A stretch of 35,827 nt of DNA, from NCBI GenBank assembly GCA_028869385.1, contig JAGWSR010000039.1, positions 1 through 35,827 on the forward strand, read 5' to 3'. The DNA is from a bacterium (lineage in GTDB: Bacteria; Vulcanimicrobiota; Vulcanimicrobiia; Vulcanimicrobiales; Vulcanimicrobiaceae). Below, piece after piece: positions 10,161 through 17,305 of this stretch. Position 1 is the first letter of the stretch, and each line of letters begins with the position of its first letter. The notes below the pieces were generated by a model that had not been told where the DNA came from, made no database searches, and was given only the letters and a program-made list of their open reading frames with translations. Made by a program: the position numbers and the translations under genes.

Positions 10161-10373
10161 ATGCAAGACGTTCGCATCAAGGTTCGCGACAACGGCCCTT
10201 ATCTCGTCACCGGAACCGTGACGCTGACCGACGCGACGGGCGCGCCGTACGCGGTCGAGGGGAATTTCGTGCTCTGCCGCTGCGGCGGCTCGGCCACCAA
10301 ACCGTTCTGCGACGGCTCGCATCGCGACAACGGATTCGCGGCCGTCGAACGCGCCCCGGAATCACAGGAGTAA
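10161..10373 (+). CDS. CDGSH-type 2Fe-2S protein
   Basis: A 70-residue soluble protein with one CDGSH iron-sulfur motif: Cys39, Cys41, Cys50 and His54 (CRCGGSATKPFCDGSH), the 3Cys-1His ligand set of the mitoNEET family. The preceding strands (VRDNGPYLVTG...YAVEGNFVLC) match the small bacterial type used for redox or Fe-S transfer. The start is ATG at 10161, giving MQDVRIKVRDNGPY; an upstream ATG at 10140 would add an Arg-rich tail. Its stop is two bases before hmgA, and its last codons contain the AGGAG ribosome-binding site for hmgA, so the two are coupled. Its role in homogentisate metabolism is unknown. Confidence 0.93.
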   Translation: MQDVRIKVRDNGPYLVTGTVTLTDATGAPYAVEGNFVLCRCGGSATKPFCDGSHRDNGFAAVERAPESQE

Positions 10374-10375
10374 CC

Positions 10376-11539
10376 ATGCCTTCGTACGTACGCGCGGGCT
10401 CGCTTCCGCACAAGCGCCACATTCAATTTCGTCGGCCGGACGGCGGACTCTACGCCGAAGAGCTCTTCTCCACAAAGGGCTTCGAGAGCGTGTACTCGCT
10501 GCTCTATCACCAACGCCCGCCGACCGCGACGCTCGACGTGCGTCCGTGGCATCGCCCGAGCGTGACGTTCCTTCCGAACGATCCGCTGCGCAACCGTCAC
10601 TTCAAGGTCGCGCAGTTGGAGACGAGCGGCGACGCGATCGATTCGCGGCGCGCGCTGCTCGGCAACGACGACATCGTGCTCTCGATCGCGCATGCCGACC
10701 GTCCGATGGAGTACTGGTATCGCAACACCGGCGGCGACGAGATGCTCTTCATCCACCAGGGCGCGGGCACGCTCGAGACGCCGTTCGGCGAACTCGCGTA
10801 CCGTCAGCACGACTTTCTCGTCATTCCGACCGGCACGACCTATCGCGTGCAGCCCGCTGCGCCGACGCGAATGTTCGTGCACGAATCCTCCGGCGCGATC
10901 GTGATTCCACGCAAATACCGCAACGAGTTCGGCCAACTGCAAGAGCACGCGCCGTATTACGAGCGCGACTTTCGCGCGCCGCTCCTCAAATCGCCGGTCT
11001 TGGCCCGCGGCGAGTACGAAGTGCGCGTGAGCAATCGCGGCCGTCACGCCGTCTACATTGTCGAGAATCATCCGTGCGACGTGATCGGGTGGGATGGCTA
11101 CTGCTACCCGTATGCGTTCAACGTCGAAGAGTTCGCGCCGATCACCGGCCAACTGCACCAACCGCCGACGGCGCACGCGACCTTCGAGGCACCCGGCGCC
11201 GCGTTCTGTGCATTCGTTCCGCGCCTCTTCGACTACCATCCGCTCGCGATTCCGGTTCCGTACAATCACTCGAGCGTGGACTGCGACGAAGTGCTCTACT
11301 ACGTGAGCGGTAACTTCATGAGCCGCCGCGGCGTCGAAGAGGGCTCCGTCACGCTGCACGCCGCCGGTGCCCCGCATGGACCGCAACCCGGCGCGGTCGA
11401 GGGCAGCCTCGGCAAAAGCCGTACCGACGAGATCGCGGTGATGGTCGATACGTTTAAGCCGCTGCACCTCGCGCAGAGCGCGCTCGACGTCGAGGACCCC
11501 GCCTACTTCCGTTCGTGGATCGAGGCGCCCGCGACGTAG
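10376..11539 (+). CDS. hmgA: homogentisate 1,2-dioxygenase
   Basis: A 387-residue cytosolic Fe(II) enzyme that opens the ring of homogentisate to maleylacetoacetate in tyrosine and phenylalanine catabolism. It is of the short type, like those of Gram-positive bacteria, rather than the 440-residue proteobacterial and eukaryotic form. Iron ligands are visible as His298 and Glu305 in PYNHSSVDCDEVLYYVSGNF and the His of GAPHGPQPG. The N-terminal cupin part carries MEYWYRNTGGDEMLFIHQG. AGGAG lies seven bases before the ATG. The stop codon directly abuts the stop of fahA on the other strand, with no spacer. Confidence 0.95.
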   Translation: MPSYVRAGSLPHKRHIQFRRPDGGLYAEELFSTKGFESVYSLLYHQRPPTATLDVRPWHRPSVTFLPNDPLRNRHFKVAQLETSGDAIDSRRALLGNDDIVLSIAHADRPMEYWYRNTGGDEMLFIHQGAGTLETPFGELAYRQHDFLVIPTGTTYRVQPAAPTRMFVHESSGAIVIPRKYRNEFGQLQEHAPYYERDFRAPLLKSPVLARGEYEVRVSNRGRHAVYIVENHPCDVIGWDGYCYPYAFNVEEFAPITGQLHQPPTAHATFEAPGAAFCAFVPRLFDYHPLAIPVPYNHSSVDCDEVLYYVSGNFMSRRGVEEGSVTLHAAGAPHGPQPGAVEGSLGKSRTDEIAVMVDTFKPLHLAQSALDVEDPAYFRSWIEAPAT

Positions 11540-12811
11540 TTAGCGCGCGGGCGAGATCGTGCCGCTCGCTCGACCGAAACCGACGCGATACTCGCCCGCT
11601 TCGCACCAGCCGCGCAGCGTTACCGTGTCGCCGTCCTCTAAAAACGCCCGCCGCTCGCCCCCCGCGAGTTCGAGCGGGCGTTCTCCGTTCCACGTGAGTT
11701 CGATGAAGCTTCCGTAACTCTCGGGCGTGCTTCCGCTGATCGTTCCCGATGCGTAGAGGTCTCCGGGACGCATCGCCGTGCCGTTAATCGTGACGTGCGC
11801 GAGTTGCTGCGCCATCGTCCAGTACATCTCTTTGAAATTCGTGCGCGAGATGGTCTGCGGCGCAAGCCCCGCCTTGCGCATCTTCGCGCTCTGCAGATCC
11901 ACTTCGAGGTGAATATCGTAGGCCCACCGTCCGTGCGCTTGGAGATACGGTAGCGGCTCCGGTTGCTGCACGGGCGGCGTCAGGGCGAAGGGATCGAGGG
12001 CGTCGAGCGGCACGATCCACGGCGAGATCGTCGTCGCGAACGATTTGCCGAGGAACGGCCCGAGCGGTTGATACTCCCACGCTTGGATATCGCGCGCGCT
12101 CCAATCGTTGACGAGCACGAGACCGAAGATGTGCTCGCGCGCTTTCGCCGCCGGGATCGGATGGCCCAGACGATTCCCCGGTCCGGTGATGAAGCCGATC
12201 TCGAGCTCGATGTCGAGCCGTGTCGAGGGTCCGAAGGTCGGCGCGGAGCTGCCCGGGGGCTTACGCTGCCCCTGCGGTCGCATGACCGGCGTGCCGTCGA
12301 TCACGATCGTGCTCGCGCGCCCGTGATAGCCGATCGGAAGGTGTCGCCAGTTCTCGGTCAAGGGCTCGCCGTTCGGGCGAAAGATCTTGCCCAAGTTCGT
12401 CGCGTGCTGCATCGACGAGTAGAAATCCACGTAATCGCCGATCGCGACCGGAACCACCATGCGCGCCTGCGACTGTTCGACGAAGAATTTCGAAACGTCG
12501 AGCGCGCGCAATCGTCCGTCCGCCGCATCGTCGGTGCGTAAGAGCGCCGCGATGCGCAGGCGCGTCTGACGCCATACCGCGCGACCGAGCGCAAGGAACG
12601 CATTGAGCGTGGGCTGCTGGAACACGCCGCGATCGCAGATGTCGTCGAGCAATCCGGCACTCGCGAGCGCGTGAAGGTCGAGAATCTGCGTGCCGATCGC
12701 GACGCCGAGGTGCGCCGCGCCGATTCCACGCGCGAACGCTCCGTACGGCAGGTTGTAGATCGAGAAGTCGCTCCCCCGGGGAACGGGAATCCAGGATTCG
12801 ATGTGCGGCAC
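11540..12811 (-). CDS. fahA: fumarylacetoacetase
   Basis: A 423-residue hydrolase that splits fumarylacetoacetate to fumarate and acetoacetate, the last step of the homogentisate route. The N-terminal domain has the FAH look (WIPVPRGSDFSIYNLPYGAF). The catalytic core retains YVDFYSSMQHATNLG (metal Asp and catalytic His), RLDIELEIGF (two Glu ligands), VLVNDWSARDIQ (Asp ligand) and GPFLGKSFATTISPW (Lys). The only reasonable start is GTG at 12809-12811, eight bases after the stop of the upstream unknown gene, so coupling is likely. No ATG precedes the conserved N terminus. The gene is convergent with hmgA. Confidence 0.95.
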   Translation of the reverse strand: MPHIESWIPVPRGSDFSIYNLPYGAFARGIGAAHLGVAIGTQILDLHALASAGLLDDICDRGVFQQPTLNAFLALGRAVWRQTRLRIAALLRTDDAADGRLRALDVSKFFVEQSQARMVVPVAIGDYVDFYSSMQHATNLGKIFRPNGEPLTENWRHLPIGYHGRASTIVIDGTPVMRPQGQRKPPGSSAPTFGPSTRLDIELEIGFITGPGNRLGHPIPAAKAREHIFGLVLVNDWSARDIQAWEYQPLGPFLGKSFATTISPWIVPLDALDPFALTPPVQQPEPLPYLQAHGRWAYDIHLEVDLQSAKMRKAGLAPQTISRTNFKEMYWTMAQQLAHVTINGTAMRPGDLYASGTISGSTPESYGSFIELTWNGERPLELAGGERRAFLEDGDTVTLRGWCEAGEYRVGFGRASGTISPAR

Positions 12812-12819
12812 GGTCGTGG

Positions 12820-13755
12820 TTATGCTTTCAAGATATGGAGGGCGGTGAGATCTTCGACGGGTTCGGCGAAACTGCAGCTGCCGTAACCGACGAAGCGCGC
12901 GCGTGCCGCGCGAAGGTGCTCGACGTCGGCACGTCGCTCGCCGACACGCAATCCGTCGGCGTCGAGCGCGAAGGCCGTCGGGTCCTCTTCGGCGAGGACG
13001 TCGCTCACCGCGCGCGCGTCGGCGTCGCCCGCAAAGGCGGCCGCGGCGAGCAGATTGAGAAAGCCGTGCATCGGAAACCCGGTCTCCGCTTGCGTGTGAC
13101 GGATCGGATGGTGGAGGCCAGCGGTCGCTTTGAACGCCACGTTCTCGTCCGCGCAGGCGACGACGAAGGCGGCGAGTTCGTCCACGCTCGGAAAGGCCGC
13201 CGCGTGCGTCCCGCCGCAGCGCACCTTCGCGTGCAGGCGGTGGCGCGCGAGCGCGGCGATGCCGCCTCGCAGCAGCTCGAGGTTCGCCGCTCCCGTCGGC
13301 AACTCGACATAGATTGGAAGCTCGCGCAGCCCCTGGCGCTCGGCCAGCATCGCGAATTGACCGATCGTCGCATCGTATCCGTCGCGTGCGCTCGCGAGCG
13401 GCGGCAGCGGCACCTCGAGCGCCTCGATAACCAGCGCGGGCGTGCCGACGCGCAGATGCGCGAGCCGCTCGACGATCTGCCCGGCCTGCGCGAACCAGGC
13501 GCGGGGATCGCTGCCGGCGTCCACGATGACGCTCGCGCGCAGCGGGCCGCGCGTCCCAAGCGCGCCGAGGAGCTCCCCGATGCGCGAGGCCGGGACGATG
13601 AAGCGGCCGAGCATCCATGCGTGCGCGCCGTCGCGTGCGGCGAGATACTCGTCGAGTGCGGGCGCCATGGCGAGCTTCGCGGGCGGAAAGAGGCCCGCGT
13701 AGTCGATCAGAGCGCCGAGCGCGAGCGCGGGTGTCGGGTGCGTGGAGAGCGTCAT
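12820..13755 (-). CDS. unrecognised protein coupled to fumarylacetoacetase, possible TIM-barrel
   Basis: A 311-residue soluble protein with no signal peptide or membrane segment. Alternating short hydrophobic strands and helices (LRASVIVDAG, TPALVIEALEVPL, LPIYVELPTG, HAKVRCGGTHAAAFP, VAFKATAGLHHPIRH, RFVGYGSCSF) suggest a beta/alpha barrel. KVRCGG and FKATAGLHHPIRH look like active-site segments carrying Lys, Cys and His. I cannot assign a function. It lies directly upstream of fahA with eight bases between, and is divergent from hppD. In a cluster with HPPD, HGD and FAH but no isomerase, it is a candidate for the missing maleylacetoacetate step or a side reaction; this is inference. The start ATG at 13753-13755 gives MTLSTHPTPALALGALIDYAG. 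Confidence 0.85.
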   Translation of the reverse strand: MTLSTHPTPALALGALIDYAGLFPPAKLAMAPALDEYLAARDGAHAWMLGRFIVPASRIGELLGALGTRGPLRASVIVDAGSDPRAWFAQAGQIVERLAHLRVGTPALVIEALEVPLPPLASARDGYDATIGQFAMLAERQGLRELPIYVELPTGAANLELLRGGIAALARHRLHAKVRCGGTHAAAFPSVDELAAFVVACADENVAFKATAGLHHPIRHTQAETGFPMHGFLNLLAAAAFAGDADARAVSDVLAEEDPTAFALDADGLRVGERRADVEHLRAARARFVGYGSCSFAEPVEDLTALHILKA

Positions 13756-13844
13756 GCCGGAACCTAGGTTAGGGACCCGGGCACGACCTTCATGCCGACG
13801 CCGACGAACAGGGCCCCCGGTTCGAATGGCCAAACCGAAACCCC

Positions 13845-14960
13845 ATGAGCACGACGACTGAACCGCGCAGCAATCCGCTCGCGCGCATCGACTGGGATTA
13901 CATCGAATTTTACGTCGGGAACGCGAAGCAGGCCGCCCACTACTATATGTCGGCATTCGGGTTCGACCAGGTCGCCTATGCTGGGCCGGAGACCGGCGTC
14001 AAAGAGCGCTGCAGCTACGTGCTCCAGCAGAACAAGCTCCGCTTCGTGCTCACCACGAGCCTCCAGCCCGACGATGCGATCACCCGACACGTGATGCTCC
14101 ACGGCGACGGCGTCAAAGACGTCGCGATCCTCGTGGACGACGCGCGCGCGGCGTACGACCAGGCGATCGCCGGTGGTGCGACGAGCGTGCTCGCGCCGAC
14201 CGAGTCGCGCGACGAGCACGGGCGCGTGATCAAGGCGACGATCGCGACCTACGGCGACACCGTGCACTCGTTCGTCCAGCGTGACGGATATACCGGCGCG
14301 TTCATGCCCGGCTTCGTCGCCGAGCATCGCTCGCTGCCGGGCGCGAAGAAGCCGGGGCTCCAGTTCGTCGATCATTGCGTCGGCAACGTCGGTTGGGGCG
14401 AGATGGACGGCTGGGGCGACTTCTACGCGCGCGTCTTCGGATTCTCGCAACTGGTCTCGTTCGATGACAAGGATATCTCGACCGAGTACACCGCGCTCAA
14501 GTCGAAGGTGATGACCGATCCGCGCCACCAGGTCAAGTTTCCCATCAACGAACCCGCCGAGGGCAAGAAGAAATCACAGATCGAGGAGTATCTCGACTTC
14601 TACCGCGGCGCCGGCGTGCAGCACATCGCGATTCGCACCGACGACATCGTCGCGACGATCGACGCGCTCTCGGCCAACGGCGTCGAGTTCCTCGACACGC
14701 CTGATTCGTACTACGATATGCTCGAAGCGCGCGTCGGCAAGATCGACGAAGCGCTCGACGTGCTCCGTCAGCGCCGCATCTTGGTGGATCGCGACGATCA
14801 AGGCTACATGCTGCAGATCTTCACCAAGCCGCTGCAAGATCGCCCGACCGTCTTTTTCGAGATCATCCAACGCAAGGGGAGCCTGTCGTTCGGCAAGGGC
14901 AACTTCAAAGCGCTCTTCGTCTCGATCGAAAAGGAACAAGAGAAGCGCGGCACGCTGTAA
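13845..14960 (+). CDS. hppD: 4-hydroxyphenylpyruvate dioxygenase
   Basis: A 371-residue Fe(II) dioxygenase that turns 4-hydroxyphenylpyruvate into homogentisate, the substrate of HgmA. It has two vicinal-oxygen-chelate modules (about 15-150 and 170-355). The ligands are His177 (FVDHCVGNV), His260 (VQHIAIRTDDI) and Glu339 (VFFEIIQRKG), which line up ten residues short of the Streptomyces numbering. The C-terminal gate GKGNFKALFVSIEKEQEKRGTL is complete. An 89-bp gap separates it from the divergent unknown gene and must hold both promoters, though I see no clear boxes. Its TAA stop shares its last A with the deoC start. Confidence 0.97.
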   Translation: MSTTTEPRSNPLARIDWDYIEFYVGNAKQAAHYYMSAFGFDQVAYAGPETGVKERCSYVLQQNKLRFVLTTSLQPDDAITRHVMLHGDGVKDVAILVDDARAAYDQAIAGGATSVLAPTESRDEHGRVIKATIATYGDTVHSFVQRDGYTGAFMPGFVAEHRSLPGAKKPGLQFVDHCVGNVGWGEMDGWGDFYARVFGFSQLVSFDDKDISTEYTALKSKVMTDPRHQVKFPINEPAEGKKKSQIEEYLDFYRGAGVQHIAIRTDDIVATIDALSANGVEFLDTPDSYYDMLEARVGKIDEALDVLRQRRILVDRDDQGYMLQIFTKPLQDRPTVFFEIIQRKGSLSFGKGNFKALFVSIEKEQEKRGTL

Positions 14961-15850
14961 TGACGACGCTCGCTCCCGTCACCGTCGACGCGGTGATGCT
15001 CGAAGCGCGAGCCGCATCGCTCGGTAAACGCTCGATCAAGAACGAGGCCAAGCGCGTCGGTATCGATCTCGCCATCCGCTGCATCGATCTCACGACCCTC
15101 GAGGGCAAGGACTCCGAGGGTCGCGTGCGTTCGCTCTGCGCGAAAGCGGTGTCGCCGCGTCCCGGGTGGCCGAGCATCCCGAGCGTCGCGGCGGTCTGCG
15201 TCTATCCGAATCTCGTCGCGGTCGCCAAAGACGCGCTGCGCGGGAGCAGCGTGCGCGTTGCGTCCGTGGCGACCGCGTTCCCGAGCGGGCTCTCGGCCCT
15301 CGAGGTCAAGCTCGCCGATACGGCCGCGGCGATCGCCGCCGGTGCCGACGAGATCGACATGGTGATCGATCGCGGCGCGTTCCTCAGCGGCGACGAGCGC
15401 AAAGTCTTCGACGAGATCGTCGCGGTAAAGGCGCTCTGCGGCCCCGTGCACCTCAAAGTCATCCTCGAGACGGGCGAGCTCGGCACGTACGACAACATTC
15501 GCCGCGCGAGCGATCTCGCGCTCGAAGCCGGCGCCGACGTCATCAAGACCTCGACCGGAAAGGTGGGCACGAACGCGACGCCTCCGACCGCGCTCGTCAT
15601 GTGCGAAGCGTTGCGCGACTTCGCGCGACGCACCGGCGAGCGCCGCGGCTTGAAGGTCGCCGGCGGCGTACGCACCACGAAGCAGGCCCTGGCGTACCTC
15701 GTGATCGTCAAAGAGACGCTCGGCGACGCGTGGTTGAACCCCGACCTCTTTCGCATCGGCGCGAGTTCGCTGCTCGACGATCTGCTCATGCAGGTCGAGA
15801 AGCTCGAACTCGGTCACTACGCCGGCGCCGACTACATTCCAAAGGACTGA
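14960..15850 (+). CDS. deoC: deoxyribose-phosphate aldolase
   Basis: A 296-residue class I aldolase cleaving 2-deoxyribose 5-phosphate to acetaldehyde and glyceraldehyde 3-phosphate. The Schiff-base lysine is in DVIKTSTGKVG and the assisting lysine in RGLKVAGGVRTTKQAL; AGADEIDMVID supplies the catalytic Asp. The longer N terminus (about 30 residues before the barrel) is the DERA form seen in animals and some bacteria rather than the E. coli 259-residue form. The start ATG overlaps the hppD stop by one base (TAATG). The next gene is an aldehyde dehydrogenase that could oxidise the acetaldehyde formed. Confidence 0.96.
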   Translation: MTTLAPVTVDAVMLEARAASLGKRSIKNEAKRVGIDLAIRCIDLTTLEGKDSEGRVRSLCAKAVSPRPGWPSIPSVAAVCVYPNLVAVAKDALRGSSVRVASVATAFPSGLSALEVKLADTAAAIAAGADEIDMVIDRGAFLSGDERKVFDEIVAVKALCGPVHLKVILETGELGTYDNIRRASDLALEAGADVIKTSTGKVGTNATPPTALVMCEALRDFARRTGERRGLKVAGGVRTTKQALAYLVIVKETLGDAWLNPDLFRIGASSLLDDLLMQVEKLELGHYAGADYIPKD

Positions 15851-15852
15851 CG

Positions 15853-17289
15853 ATGACGACGTTCGAGTACGCCCCGGCTCCCGAGAGCGTGCGCCCGCGC
15901 ATCCGCGAACGCTACGGCCTCTTCATCGACGGGCAGTGGTGCGCGCCGCAGGACGGCCGGTACTTCGAAACCATCAACCCGGCGAACGAAGCGCCGATCG
16001 CGCAGGTTGCCTACGGCAGCGCGGCCGACGTGGATCGCGCGGTGCGCGCGGCGCGCAAGGCCTACGACAAGCACTGGCGCAAGATGAAGCCCGCCGACCG
16101 CGCCAAGTATATCTATCGCATCGCGCGCGCGATCACCGAACGCGGCCGAGAACTCGCGGTCCTCGAGACGATGGACGGCGGCAAGCCGATCAAGGAGTCG
16201 CGCGACTTCGACATCCCGACCGCCGCGGCGCACTTCTTTTACTACGCGGGCTGGGCCGACAAGCTCGAGTGGGCGATGCGCGCCGGCCGCACGCCGCACG
16301 CGCTCGGCGTCTGCGGTCAGATCGTGCCGTGGAATTTCCCGCTGCTCATGGCCGCCTGGAAGATCGCCCCCGCCCTCGCGTGCGGAAATACCGTCGTCCT
16401 CAAGCCCGCGGAGACCACGCCGCTCACCGCGCTCGCGCTCGCGCAGATCGTGCAAGAGGCCGACTTGCCGCCGGGCGTGGTCAACGTCGTCACCGGCGAC
16501 GGCGCGACGGGTGCGGCGCTGGTCGGACACGACGACGTCGAGAAGATCGCGTTCACCGGCTCGACCGAGGTGGGCAAGGGAATCGCGCGAGCGCTCGCGG
16601 GCACGCGCAAGCGGCTCACGCTCGAACTCGGCGGCAAGGCCGCGCACATCGTCTTCGCCGACGCTCCGCTCGATCAGGCGATCGAAGGCGTCGTCAACGG
16701 CATCTACTTCAATCAGGGTCACGTGTGCTGCGCGGGTTCGCGGCTGCTCGTCGAGGAGCGCGTGCACGACGAGGTCGTCGCGCGTCTGACCGAGCGCATC
16801 GCGACGCTGCGCCTTGGCGATCCGATGGATAAGAATACCGATATCGGTGCGATCAATTCGCGCGCGCAACTCGAGAAGATCGAAGAGCTCGTTCGCAGCG
16901 GCGTCGCCGAGGGCGCCGCGCTCGTACAGCAACCCTGCGAACTGCCGGGACGCGGCTTCTTCTTTCCCGCCTCGTTCTTCACCAACGTGCACCAGTCGCA
17001 CCGCATCGCACGCGAGGAGATCTTCGGCCCGGTCCTCTCGATCCTCACGTTCCGCACCCCCGACGAGGCCGTGGAGAAAGCGAACAATACGCCCTACGGA
17101 CTCTCCGCCGGCGTCTGGACCGAGAAGGGAAGTAAGAACATGTGGGTCGCGCAACACCTGCGCGCGGGCGTGGTTTGGTGCAACACCTTCAACCAGTTCG
17201 ATCCGAGTTCGCCCTTCGGCGGCTACCGCGAGTCGGGCTTCGGTCGCGAGGGCGGCGTGCACGGGCTCTACGAATATTTGCGCGCGTAG
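15853..17289 (+). CDS. NAD(P)-dependent aldehyde dehydrogenase
   Basis: A 478-residue full-length ALDH. Motifs: PWNFPL (oxyanion Asn), VVLKPAE (cofactor Lys), FTGSTEVGK (Rossmann turn), LELGGKAAHIVFADA (general base Glu), NQGHVCCAGSRLLV (nucleophilic Cys) and EEIFGPVLSI. The ATG at 15853 is two bases after the deoC stop, so coexpression is clear. Oxidation of acetaldehyde from the DeoC reaction to acetate is the simplest role (inference). A catalytically empty half-length relative lies 13 kb away at 30239-31120; in some actinobacteria a long and a short ALDH accompany deoC, from memory. Sequence upstream of 15853 in this frame is a shadow of deoC. Confidence 0.95.
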   Translation: MTTFEYAPAPESVRPRIRERYGLFIDGQWCAPQDGRYFETINPANEAPIAQVAYGSAADVDRAVRAARKAYDKHWRKMKPADRAKYIYRIARAITERGRELAVLETMDGGKPIKESRDFDIPTAAAHFFYYAGWADKLEWAMRAGRTPHALGVCGQIVPWNFPLLMAAWKIAPALACGNTVVLKPAETTPLTALALAQIVQEADLPPGVVNVVTGDGATGAALVGHDDVEKIAFTGSTEVGKGIARALAGTRKRLTLELGGKAAHIVFADAPLDQAIEGVVNGIYFNQGHVCCAGSRLLVEERVHDEVVARLTERIATLRLGDPMDKNTDIGAINSRAQLEKIEELVRSGVAEGAALVQQPCELPGRGFFFPASFFTNVHQSHRIAREEIFGPVLSILTFRTPDEAVEKANNTPYGLSAGVWTEKGSKNMWVAQHLRAGVVWCNTFNQFDPSSPFGGYRESGFGREGGVHGLYEYLRA

Positions 17290-17305
17290 CCGATAGCCAT
17301 AGGGT

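Noticed and set aside
12817-12825. A possible ATA start for fahA overlapping the upstream TAA, as in cobC
   Set aside because: Here a GTG three codons further on gives a normal-length FAH N terminus and no ribosome-binding site favours the ATA, so there is no need for it.
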